A program made the position numbers and the translations under genes. 64,000 nucleotides of DNA from Deltaproteobacteria bacterium (GTDB taxonomy: Bacteria; Myxococcota_A; Polyangia; Polyangiales; Ga0077539). The stretch covers positions 1 to 64,000 of the forward strand of contig JADJAE010000032.1 in the NCBI GenBank assembly GCA_016704445.1. The letters are read 5' to 3'. The notes beneath the pieces are model-generated. The model was not told the origin of the DNA and ran no database searches. It was given only the letters and a program-made list of their open reading frames with translations. Below, piece after piece: positions 1 to 9,366 of the stretch. Each line of letters starts with the position of its first letter. Position 1 is the first letter of the stretch.

Positions 1-372
1 GCGATCGTCACCGGACCTCGGGCGGGCGTGCGCCTCGTCACGGGCGACCCCTTCACGGAGGAGCTGCGAAGCTCGGCCCTCTCGGAGACCGCCCCGACGA
101 TGGTGCGCGGCGCGACGGTGCTCCCCACGCGCGTCGGCTGGATCGCCTTCTGGCTCGACGTCACCCACGCCGCCCCGACGCTGCACGACCGCCTCTTCGA
201 CGCGCGGGGGCAGGCTCTCGGCGCCCCCGACCGGCTTGGAGAGTTTCTCCGCCTGGACGAGCAGGCCCTGAGCGCCGCGCTGGCCGCGACGACCGCCGGG
301 CCGGACGGCTTCGCTGTCGCGATTCCGACGCCCCATGGCGTCCGGGTCGCAGAGGTGCGGTGTTCGCGGTAG
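1..372 (+). CDS. C-terminal part of an unrecognised protein (5' truncated by window edge)
   Basis: The reading frame is open from the first base of the window to a TAG at 370-372, so at least 123 C-terminal residues are present and the true start is upstream. An in-frame GTG at 28 has no ribosome binding site and is probably internal. The segment with GWIAFWLDV followed by LFDARGQALG resembles one blade of the propeller-like repeats in the lipoprotein at 29287-31026 (hydrophobic xxVVAW strand, then RxLDAxGxxxG). That is only a visual likeness. No catalytic motif is visible and I do not recognise the family. Confidence 0.6.
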   Translation, partial: AIVTGPRAGVRLVTGDPFTEELRSSALSETAPTMVRGATVLPTRVGWIAFWLDVTHAAPTLHDRLFDARGQALGAPDRLGEFLRLDEQALSAALAATTAGPDGFAVAIPTPHGVRVAEVRCSR

Positions 373-488
373 AACTCTCCGTGGCCGACATCATCGACCA
401 CCTTGCGAGCGGTGAACATCCCGCGGTAATCGTGCGTCGGCTGCAATCGACTGGTGATTGCCCAACAACTGTCGCCGGAGGCTCCCCA

Positions 489-914
489 ATGAAGAGGGTG
501 CTGGTCGTAGAAGACGATGCCAATGAGCGCTTCACTCTCATGCGAGTGCTGGAGCGCGTCGGCTACGCGGTGACCGCCGTTTCAACCGCAGAGGAGGCGC
601 TCGCGGCGCTCCCGGGAGCGCAGTTTCACGCGGTGGTGAGCGACGTGATGATGCCCGAGACCGACGGGGTCTCTCTCGCTCGCGACATCGCCGAGCGGGC
701 CCCGGGGACGCCCATCATCCTGGTGAGCGCGTTTCACCTCGCGCCGCGCCAGGTCGACCGGATGCGCATCGCGACGCTTCACTTCATGGACAAGCCCCTC
801 GACCTGCCGAAGCTGCTGGCGCTGCTCGAGTCGCCGGGCGACGGGCCCGCCGAGCGCTGCGCTTGTTCGGTGGAAGAGGCGCTGGTGCAGAACGAAGACC
901 ACCCCCCACGCTGA
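489..914 (+). CDS. Single-domain response regulator (CheY-like receiver)
   Basis: A 141-residue stand-alone receiver domain with no output domain. The acidic pocket VEDD lies at residues 7-10, the likely phosphorylated Asp is D52 (in VVSDVMMP), the conserved Ser/Thr is S80 (LVSAF) and the switch lysine is K102 (DKPLD). The start at 489 is preferred over the GTG at 360 in the same frame because GGAGG sits 7 bases before the ATG and the homology begins there. A few charged residues follow the receiver and no DNA-binding part is present, so it probably acts by protein-protein contact. The cognate kinase is not adjacent. Its stop codon lies inside the hairpin at 902-944. Confidence 0.9.
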   Translation: MKRVLVVEDDANERFTLMRVLERVGYAVTAVSTAEEALAALPGAQFHAVVSDVMMPETDGVSLARDIAERAPGTPIILVSAFHLAPRQVDRMRIATLHFMDKPLDLPKLLALLESPGDGPAERCACSVEEALVQNEDHPPR

Positions 915-944
915 CCCGTCTCGGGCCAGCGCAAGGGGGGTTTT
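902..944 (+). terminator. Rho-independent terminator after the response regulator
   Basis: CCCCCC at 902-907 pairs with GGGGGG at 935-940, and GCTGACCC (910-917) pairs with GGGCCAGC (923-930) with one mismatch. The stem is followed directly by TTTT (941-944). The T-run lies on the plus side only, so it should stop plus-strand transcription. Confidence 0.8.
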
Positions 945-971
945 AGGGTCTCCGGGAGCCGAAGAGGCTCT

Positions 972-2834
<1,863 letters not shown>

Positions 2835-2927
2835 CGAACGGCTCCTCCGCGCCGCAGTAACCGGCCGCGCTGTCTGTACGATCTGTCCCGCCCCGTCAAA
2901 TCAACCATCATCAACCCTCACCCTGCC

Positions 2928-4825
2928 TCAACCGCCGACCCGCCGCTTCAGCGCGAGCTCGCGCTTCATGTTCAGCTCCTCGTTCAGTACCTGCGCCTCA
3001 CTCTTGTGATCACCGTCCACGCCCGCGGCGAAGCTCCGGTCCTTCAGCTCCGCGGTCACCCGCCCGATCTGCAGGCGCCGCAGCGTGGTGAGCGCGCCCA
3101 TCAGCATCGCCCTCGCCCTCGCCAGCAGCTCCTGGGGTCTCCGCCTCGGTCGGGCTGAGCTGCTCCGCCAGCCACTGCCGGTCGGCCGGGTTGGGCGCGA
3201 GGTCGAGCAGGGTCGGCGCGTCGAGCCGCTGCCCCGCCGCCCACTCCCGCTGTGCCTCGGCCACCAGCGACCAGGTGGGTTTATCGACGAGGGTATTCAG
3301 CTCGCCGAGCTCGGGCGCCTCGAGGAGCTGCGGGCACCAGAGCACCGAGGCGACGATGGCGGCCTGGGCCTTGCGGTCCATCACCCGGGCTTCGCCGGCG
3401 GAGGGGAAGAGCTCGCCGAGGCCCGCCCGGGCCTTCGGGAGCGTGGACTTCTGCTCGGTGAACTCCATCGGCCGCCCGAGCTGACGGAGGTTCTCCCGCA
3501 CGATCGCCCTCCACCACCGACTCGTCGAGGTGCAGCGTATGGACGGCCTGGCTGATGTACGCCCGGCGCTCGCCGATGTCCCGCACCGCGGCGATGGCGG
3601 GGGCGATGATGCGCAGGGCGGCGATGCGCTGCGGCACCGCGTCGCGCAGGCGGGTGCGCGACGTGCTGATGAGCCACTCGACCAGGCTCGGGGCGCCGTG
3701 GAGGATCTGCGTCATCCCCTCCAGGCCGAACTCCGGGTCCGCGCTGCGGAGGTAGCTGTCCGGGTCCATCTTCGCGGGAAGCACGCCCACCCGCGCGGCG
3801 AGGCCCACCTCGGCGCAGACCGAGTAGGCCGCGGCGGTCGCCTTGCGCCCCGCCTCGTCGCCGTCGAAGAGCAGCACGACGTTCTCCGCGAAGCGCCGGA
3901 GCAGCCTGGCTTGCGCCTCGGTAAAGCTCGTGCCCAGCGGCGCCACGGTCTCGGTGAACCCGTGCTGGTGCATCTGCACCACGTCGAAGTTGCCTTCGAC
4001 CAGGATCGCCTCGGCCTTCTGGCGCATCGTCGTGCGCGCGCTCCCGAGGCCGTAGAGCAGCTCGGACTTCTTGTAGAGCGGCGTCTCCGGGCTGTTGATG
4101 TACTTGCCCGCGTCCTCCGGGACGAGGCCCTCGGGCATGTCCTCGGTCACCGGGAGCACCCGGCCCGAGAAGGCCACCACGCGCCCGGCGCGGTCGACCA
4201 CCGGGAACATCAGCCGGTGCCGGAAGCGGTCATACCAGCCGCCGTTGCGCCCCGGCATGAGCAGGCCCGCGAGCTCGGCGTCGGCGGGCGACACCTTCTG
4301 CGCCTTCAGGTGCTCGGCGAGCCCGTCCCAGCGGGCGGGCGCGTACCCGAGGCGGAAGCGCGCGGTGACCTCCTCGGCGATGCCGCGCTCGGCAAGCACG
4401 TCGCGGGCGAGCTCGCTGTACGGCGCGTCGACGAGGCAGCGCTCGTAGTACGCCGCGGCGAGCTCACAGGCCGACGCGAGGCGCTCGCCCAGGTCGCGCT
4501 GGCGACGGTCCTCCGCGATGCGCTCCGGGTCGCGGGTCTCCGGGAGCTCGACGCCCGCCTTCTCCGCGAGCGCGCGCAGGGCCTCGACGAAGTTCACCCC
4601 CTCGATCTGCTCGTAGAACTTGAGCGCGTCGCCGGAGGCCTTGCAGCCGAAGCAGAAGTAGAAGCCCCGCTCGGCGTTGACGTTGAAGCTCGGCGTGCGC
4701 TCCTCGTGGAAGGGGCAGCGCGCGATCCAGTTCATGCCCGCGCGGCGCAGGGGCATGTACTGGCCGACGAGCTCTACCAGGTCGGTCCGTTGGCGGACCT
4801 GGTCGACGACGCTGCGATCGATCAC
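2928..4825 (-). CDS. dnaG: DNA primase DnaG (two apparent 1-base frameshifts)
   Basis: Synthesises RNA primers at the replication fork. The CHC2 zinc finger is at residues 37-61 (C37, H40, C58, C61, around RCPFHEERTPSF). The catalytic core follows with the Toprim motifs EAILVEGNFDVVQ and LLFDGDEAGRK. The frame is broken twice. Near 3510 the sequence GAGGGCGATCGTG reads correctly only if one G is removed (giving VVEAIVRENLRQLG). Near 3135 GAGACCCCAGGAG needs one extra C (giving EETPQELLARARAML). With both corrected the protein continues through a normal helical C-terminal domain to a TGA at 2930-2928. An inactivated primase would be lethal, so these are most likely sequence errors. It is followed by rpoD in the same orientation. 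Confidence 0.93.
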
Positions 4826-4948
4826 TCCGCTGCCGCCTCGTGCTGAAGGGGGAAAATCGCTCGGACTCAGGAATACCCTGCCCGGTGAGCGGACGTTGCG
4901 TAGCTCGGCCCCCCACGAGGGTCAAGAAGCTCGCCATGAGAATCATCA

Positions 4949-4964
4949 CCCGAGAATTCTCGGG
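4949..4964. promoter_or_regulatory. Perfect 16-bp palindrome between divergent genes
   Basis: CCCGAGAATTCTCGGG is a perfect inverted repeat in the 221-base gap between dnaG (minus) and the exported protein at 5047 (plus). Its position suits an operator for either gene. No factor can be named. The rest of the gap shows no convincing -35/-10 pair. Confidence 0.4.
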
Positions 4965-5046
4965 AGATCCCGGGCATCTGCGCCGGGTTGCGTTCTGCAA
5001 GAGAAAGGCCATGGGGTGTCGTGATAGGCCCCCCGATTGCACCCCC

Positions 5047-5622
5047 ATGGCAACGCATCCCCGCCCCATGCTCCTCGTCGCCCTCGGCCTCGCGGCCGCG
5101 GCGCTGCCCCTCGTCGTCGCTGCCGACCCGTGGCCTGCCCTCGCGATTCCGCCCGAGAACGCTCGCTCGCTGCGCGCTCCCCCACGGCGTCCCCCGCCGG
5201 GTGACGTCGACGCCCGCGCCCGGCTGCTGGTCGACGCCCTCCGCTCCGGCGAGGCGGCAGACCTTCAGCGCGCCGAGGGGTTCTTCCTCCCTCGCGAGCC
5301 CTTCCTCGCCATCAAGGACATGTCCGGCGCGTCGGGCTACTTCGCGACCCTGCTGCGCTGGTACCGCCGGGACATCCAGGCCGAGCGCGCCCGCCGCCGC
5401 GACTGGTCGGGCGCCCGCTTCGAGGGCTTCGACCTCTCCAGGGCCTGCACCTGGATGGCCGTGGGGCGCGAGGCCAACCGGCTGCCGTACTGGAGCTGCT
5501 ACCGCTCGACGCTGCGGGTCGGCCTCGGGGGGCGCACCGAGCGGGTCGAGGTGCGCGTGATGATCCACTGGGGCGATCGCTGGTACGCGACGCACCTCGG
5601 GGCGGTGCCCGCGCGGCGCTGA
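5047..5622 (+). CDS. Exported protein of unknown function
   Basis: A 191-residue protein. The ATG at 5047 is chosen because it places a clean signal peptide at the N-terminus (Arg-Pro n-region, hydrophobic residues about 9-24, then VVAADPW as a probable cleavage region). An upstream in-frame extension lacks any exported or conserved look. The mature part is Arg-rich with two cysteines (SRACTW, WSCYRS) that could form a disulfide. It ends with a strand-rich section (VEVRVMIHWGDRWYATHLG). I do not recognise the family. Confidence 0.7.
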   Translation: MATHPRPMLLVALGLAAAALPLVVAADPWPALAIPPENARSLRAPPRRPPPGDVDARARLLVDALRSGEAADLQRAEGFFLPREPFLAIKDMSGASGYFATLLRWYRRDIQAERARRRDWSGARFEGFDLSRACTWMAVGREANRLPYWSCYRSTLRVGLGGRTERVEVRVMIHWGDRWYATHLGAVPARR

Positions 5623-5684
5623 TCGCCGCGGCAACGTCCCACGCAGGCTCGACAGCCCCGCCCGGGAGGCGCTACGACCTCCGC

Positions 5685-6074
5685 ATGAGCACTCCAGACA
5701 TCAAGTCGTTCGAAGATTTCTGGCCGTACTACGTGCGGGCGCACAAGAACCCGGTGACCCGCACCGTGCATGCCATCGGAACGAGCGTCGGCGCCGCGGT
5801 CGCCATCACCGGGCTGCTGCTGGGGAAGAAGTCCCTGGTCCCGGTCGGTGCGGCCATCGGATACGGCTGCGCCTGGTACTCGCACTTCTTCATCGAAGGG
5901 AACAAGCCGGCCACCTTCGGGCACCCGCTGTACTCCTTCGCGGCCGACTGGGTGATGATCTCCAAGATGGTCCGCGGCACCATGGACGCCGAGGTCGAGC
6001 GGGTCACCGCGCAGGCCGTCCCGGTGAGCGCCGCGCAGCCCGTTCCGGTCTCCGGCGACGGCGTGCTCCACTGA
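5685..6074 (+). CDS. Mpo1-like / DUF962 membrane protein
   Basis: A 129-residue small membrane protein. It has the family's conserved histidine motifs: NPVTRTVHAIGTS near the N-terminus and YSHFFIEGNKPATFGHPL further on, with hydrophobic helices between (about 33-46 and 50-66). In yeast, Mpo1 is an Fe(II)-dependent 2-hydroxy fatty acid dioxygenase of alpha-oxidation; the bacterial role is not established. The last 25 residues are Val/Pro/Ala-rich and unconserved. It is followed after 14 bases by the CPBP protease, so the two may be co-transcribed. Confidence 0.85.
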   Translation: MSTPDIKSFEDFWPYYVRAHKNPVTRTVHAIGTSVGAAVAITGLLLGKKSLVPVGAAIGYGCAWYSHFFIEGNKPATFGHPLYSFAADWVMISKMVRGTMDAEVERVTAQAVPVSAAQPVPVSGDGVLH

Positions 6075-6088
6075 GCGTCGCCCGCCCC

Positions 6089-6823
6089 GTGTCGACCCCG
6101 GAAACCATCCAGCGCGCCCGCCGCCACCTCCTCGTCGCCTACGGGCTCGTGAACGCGCTGGTGTTCGCGCTCTCGCGGCCGGCGGCCGTGCGGCGAGACC
6201 TGCACGGGCTCATCGGGGTGGTGTTCCTGGTGGCGGCGCTGCGCGGGGTGAGCAGGGACGACGACGACACCGAGCGCTACGGCATCCGGCTGGAGGGCCT
6301 GATCCCGGGCCACCAGGGCGACCCGCGCTCGCTGCCCAGGGCCGTCATCGAGGCCATCCCCTCGGCCATCCGCGAGCTGGGCGTCGCGGCCCTCGTCGCC
6401 GCCGTCGTGCTCCCGGTCTACTCGCTCGCCTGGCCCCTCATCAACCAGCCCATCGGACCGCGCCACCTCCCCTTCGCCCACGACCCGGTCGCCACCCTCC
6501 TCGGCGAGGTCGTCGCCGTCGCCCTCACCGAGGAGCTCTTCTTCCGGGGCTACGTCCAGACCCGCATCGCCGACGCCCTCGGGCTCGCGGACTTTACCCG
6601 CACCCGTAAGCCTCCCTTCGCCGACGCCGCCCGCGTCCTGGTGCTCACCTCCGCCCTCTTCGCCCTCACGCACGTCATTGCCGAACCCGGCATCGGCCGC
6701 GCTGCGGTCTTCTTCCCGAGCCTCCTCTTCGGCGCGCTGCGCATCTGGCGCGGAGGCATCGGCGCCGCGGTGGCCCTGCACGCGATCTTCAACGTCTTCG
6801 AGCGCTACCTCGAGGGCCGGTGA
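6089..6823 (+). CDS. CPBP family intramembrane metalloprotease
   Basis: A 244-residue polytopic membrane protein with the three CPBP (CAAX protease and bacteriocin-processing) motifs: EEx3R in LTEELFFRGYVQ, FxxxH in FALTHV, and HxxxN in LHAIFNVF, each in or next to a hydrophobic segment. These residues coordinate the metal in the Rce1-like family. It starts with GTG at 6089. Its TGA stop overlaps the GTG start of the next gene (GTGA at 6820-6823), which suggests translational coupling. The substrate is unknown. Confidence 0.88.
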   Translation: MSTPETIQRARRHLLVAYGLVNALVFALSRPAAVRRDLHGLIGVVFLVAALRGVSRDDDDTERYGIRLEGLIPGHQGDPRSLPRAVIEAIPSAIRELGVAALVAAVVLPVYSLAWPLINQPIGPRHLPFAHDPVATLLGEVVAVALTEELFFRGYVQTRIADALGLADFTRTRKPPFADAARVLVLTSALFALTHVIAEPGIGRAAVFFPSLLFGALRIWRGGIGAAVALHAIFNVFERYLEGR

Positions 6824-7470
6824 GGTCCGCCGCCCTCTTCGACATGGACCACACGCTGGTCGGCGCCAACAGCGCGCTGCTCTACGTGAAGTGGCTCCGA
6901 GGTCGTGGCGAGGCCCGACGGAGAGACGCGGCGCGCTTCGGGTGGTGGTTCATGCGCTACATGGCCGGCGCCGTCGACGCGAGCGGCATCGCCCGCGTCG
7001 TCGCTCGCCCCCTCGCCGGACGGGACGCGGAGCGCTTCATCCGCGAGGTCGAGGAGTGGTCCGCCGCGGAGGTGGTGCCCTTCATCTCGGCGCGAGCGAG
7101 GTCTGTGGTCGCGCAGCGCCAGGCCCGGGGCGACCTGTGCGCGGTGCTCACCAGCTCGACCGCCTACGCCGCGAAGCCGGTGGCCGACTTCCTGGGCATC
7201 GAGCACGTCCTCGCGTCGCGCCTCGTGGCCGAAGACGGGCGGCTCACCGGATCGATCGAGGAGCCCTTCTGCTTCGGCGGGGCCAAGGTCACCGTGGCCG
7301 AGCGCTGGGCCCGCGAACACGAGGTCGACCTGAAGGTCAGCGCCTTCTACTCCGACTCCGTCACCGACCTGCCGATGCTCGACGCCGTCGGCGAGCCGGT
7401 GGTGGTCAACCCCGACCCGCGCCTCCGATGGACCGCGTGGCGACGGGGTTGGCCGGTGGAGCGCTGGTAG
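6820..7470 (+). CDS. HAD-IB family phosphatase (SerB-like)
   Basis: A 216-residue haloacid-dehalogenase superfamily hydrolase of the SerB/HAD-IB type. Motif I is LFDMDHTL with the nucleophile and acid aspartates, motif II is the Ser in LTSSTAYA, motif III is the Lys in FGGAKV, and motif IV is YSDSVTDLPML. A cap of about 65 residues after motif I suits small-molecule phosphate monoesters (phosphoserine-like or lipid phosphates). It overlaps the CPBP gene by 4 bases. Its 3' end overlaps the converging small gene at 7406-7743 by about 65 bases. Confidence 0.88.
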   Translation: MRSAALFDMDHTLVGANSALLYVKWLRGRGEARRRDAARFGWWFMRYMAGAVDASGIARVVARPLAGRDAERFIREVEEWSAAEVVPFISARARSVVAQRQARGDLCAVLTSSTAYAAKPVADFLGIEHVLASRLVAEDGRLTGSIEEPFCFGGAKVTVAERWAREHEVDLKVSAFYSDSVTDLPMLDAVGEPVVVNPDPRLRWTAWRRGWPVERW

Positions 7471-7743
7471 CCTTCGCGCGCTTCTCCCCGGCGGGCCGCT
7501 CGAGCACCGCGCGCACGCTCGGGTCGAGGCCCTCCAGCTCCCAGGTCATCCGCCGCAGCACCCCGGCGAGCACCTCGATCTGGGCGTCGACGGAGCCCCG
7601 CTCGTCGACCAGCACCGTCGGGACGCCCTTCACCACGCAGAAGCCCCCGCGGAGGTGCCTCGGCTCATCGCCTCCTTGCGCACGGTCATTCCCCGCGACT
7701 GCGCCAGCGACACCAACGCCTCGACCAGCACCTTGCCTCTCAT
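7406..7743 (-). CDS. Small conserved-looking protein of unknown function (one frameshift)
   Basis: The ATG at 7743 has a strong GGGAGG just upstream. The protein begins MRGKVLVEALVSLAQ and runs to about residue 34. In the GGGGG run near 7650 the frame must gain one G, and then it continues (AGGFCVVKG, then VLVDERGSVDAQIEVLAGVL). Corrected length is about 112 residues. As read without correction it would stop early. Codon use and strand-helix alternation look genuine on both sides of the shift. The Arg/Ala-rich tail overlaps the HAD gene on the opposite strand. Function not recognised. Confidence 0.6.
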
Positions 7744-7808
7744 CTCCCTCCCAGGATGCCACCTCAGCGCCGACTTACTCGGATGGATTCGTTACGCTGC
7801 GCTCCACC

Positions 7809-8117
7809 ATGAGCCGCACCCGACTGAGCCACGACGAGATCGATGCCGCCCTTCAGCCCCTCGAAGGGTGGCGGCGCCAGGACGCATCGATCGTGAGGGA
7901 TTTCATCTTCCCGAGCTATGAAGCCGGCGTCGCCTTCGCGGTGCAGGTGGCCCTCTACGCGCAGCGCGTCGACCACCACCCCGACCTGCTCATCACCTGG
8001 CAGAAGGTCACCGTGACCTGGTCGACGCACGACGCGGGAGGCGTCACCCGCCGTGACCTCGACGCCGCCGCGCACGTCTCCGGCTTCGTTCGGCCGCAGA
8101 GCTCTCCGGCGCGCTGA
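7809..8117 (+). CDS. phhB: 4a-hydroxytetrahydrobiopterin dehydratase (pterin-4-alpha-carbinolamine dehydratase)
   Basis: A 102-residue protein of the PCD/DCoH family, which dehydrates 4a-hydroxytetrahydropterin formed by aromatic amino acid hydroxylases. Family features are LxxxEGW near residue 20, the central helix FxFPSYEAGVAFAVQVALYA, the active-site motif VDHHPDLLI, and the strand VTVTWSTHDAGGVT. The start at 7809 gives the usual length. No phenylalanine hydroxylase gene is adjacent. It may instead serve molybdopterin or folate salvage. Confidence 0.93.
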   Translation: MSRTRLSHDEIDAALQPLEGWRRQDASIVRDFIFPSYEAGVAFAVQVALYAQRVDHHPDLLITWQKVTVTWSTHDAGGVTRRDLDAAAHVSGFVRPQSSPAR

Positions 8118-8199
8118 CCGCTCGCCCGGCCCCGACCTGCCCGTAACTCCTCGCGCTGCGCAGGCCCACCCTACGGTGGGCGCAGAGGAGAGACGTGCC

Positions 8200-8511
8200 A
8201 TGTCCGACCGCCACCGGGACGTACTGCGTCCGCCGATCGCCCCACGCCCCGTGCGCACCGACCCCCGCGTCGAGCCCGACGCGCCGTCCGCCCGCGACAC
8301 GCAGATGGCCTGCCTCGCGCGCATCGCGCTCGTGCGCCGCCGGGTCGTGATCGAGCCCGAAGACCGCCCTCGGATGGCCGTACCCGCGCCGCGCCCCGAC
8401 TTCGCCCGCCCCCCGTTGCGACCGCAGCCCCCGGCCGACGACCGCGGCATGTGGTGCTTCCGGCCGAGCGACGACCGCGTGGAGGTCGTCGACCTCCCGG
8501 ACGAGGACTGA
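8200..8511 (+). CDS. Small Pro/Arg-rich protein of unknown function
   Basis: A 103-residue protein starting at an ATG preceded by GAGGAG with 9-base spacing, the best ribosome site in the region. Composition is dominated by Arg, Pro, Asp and Ala, with alternating RPP/APRP stretches. A short ordered-looking core MACLARIALVRRRVVIEPED is followed by an acidic C-terminus ending DLPDED. No signal peptide or membrane segment. Not recognised; likely lineage-specific. Confidence 0.55.
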   Translation: MSDRHRDVLRPPIAPRPVRTDPRVEPDAPSARDTQMACLARIALVRRRVVIEPEDRPRMAVPAPRPDFARPPLRPQPPADDRGMWCFRPSDDRVEVVDLPDED

Positions 8512-8539
8512 ACCCCCGAAGCGCGTCGAGCGCGCACGC

Positions 8540-8545
8540 TTGACA
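8540..8545 (+). promoter_or_regulatory. Possible -35 hexamer TTGACA before the phosphatidyltransferase
   Basis: An exact TTGACA in an otherwise GC-rich gap, 34 bases before the ATG at 8579. No good -10 is seen at 16-18 bases: the hexamer at 8564 is TGTGTT, which lacks the key A at the second position. Weak evidence only. Confidence 0.25.
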
Positions 8546-8578
8546 GCGACGCGTCGTCCGCGCTGTGTTCCCGGGGAA

Positions 8579-9361
8579 ATGCGCCTCTTCGACCGCTTTC
8601 CCGCGCGCTACCTCGCCCCCAACGGCGTCACCTGCATCGGCCTCGTCCTCGGGCTGCTCTCGATTCGCACCTCCCTCGGCGCGACCACGCTCCCGCAGCT
8701 CGAGGAGGCCGCGTGGCTGATCCTCTACGCGGTGCTGCTCGACAAGGCTGACGGCGCCATCGCGAGGAAGCTCAACGCCAGCAGCGAGTTCGGGGTGCAG
8801 CTCGACTCCTTCTCCGACTTCGTCACCTTCGGCATCTGCCCCGCGGCGCTCATCACCCAGGCGGTCACCCTCGGCGCCCCGGAGCCGTGGTCCCAGGGCG
8901 CGGCCCACATGGCGCTCCTCGGCCTCGGCGCGGCGTACGTGCTCTGCGCGGCCATCCGGCTCGCGAAGTTCAACGTCACCACCGACGTGGTCGGCTCGCG
9001 CTTCTTCCTCGGGCTCCCCTCCACCAGCAGCGGCGGCATGCTCGCGTCGGCCTTCCTCGCCCACCGCGCCAACGCCCTCGGCGCCTCGACGCTGGCGGCC
9101 TTCGTCGGCGTCATGGCCCTCTTCGCCGCGCTGATGGTGAGCAACCTCCCGCAGCCGAAGCTCCACATCTCCTCGCAGCCCGTCGTCAAGGTGCTGCAGC
9201 TGCTCGTGGTGCTGAGCGTCTACGTCTTCATCCCGCTGCACTTCGCGCCGACCTACCTCATCGCGGCCTCCGGGCTCTACACCATCGGAGGCTTCATCTA
9301 CGGCCTCAAGGTCACCGGGGGACGGCACCCCGGCGAGCTCGAGACGCCCGCCGCGCACTGA
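8579..9361 (+). CDS. CDP-alcohol phosphatidyltransferase (PssA-like)
   Basis: A 260-residue membrane enzyme that transfers a phosphatidyl group from CDP-diacylglycerol to an alcohol. The catalytic signature DG-x2-AR-x8-G-x3-D-x3-D is complete: DGAIAR, then G, D and D in EFGVQLDSFSD. Six or more hydrophobic helices follow. Size and helix layout resemble phosphatidylserine synthase PssA. The ATG at 8579 is preferred over a TTG at 8540, which is part of a TTGACA hexamer that could be a promoter -35 element. Its stop is 5 bases from the end of the convergent 9367 gene. The alcohol substrate cannot be told from sequence. Confidence 0.9.
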   Translation: MRLFDRFPARYLAPNGVTCIGLVLGLLSIRTSLGATTLPQLEEAAWLILYAVLLDKADGAIARKLNASSEFGVQLDSFSDFVTFGICPAALITQAVTLGAPEPWSQGAAHMALLGLGAAYVLCAAIRLAKFNVTTDVVGSRFFLGLPSTSSGGMLASAFLAHRANALGASTLAAFVGVMALFAALMVSNLPQPKLHISSQPVVKVLQLLVVLSVYVFIPLHFAPTYLIAASGLYTIGGFIYGLKVTGGRHPGELETPAAH

Positions 9362-9366
9362 CCCGC

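Noticed and set aside
4826..5046. Possible small gene or tRNA between dnaG and the exported protein
   Set aside because: No cloverleaf, and the open frame upstream of 5047 lacks a ribosome site and conserved look; only the palindrome stands out.
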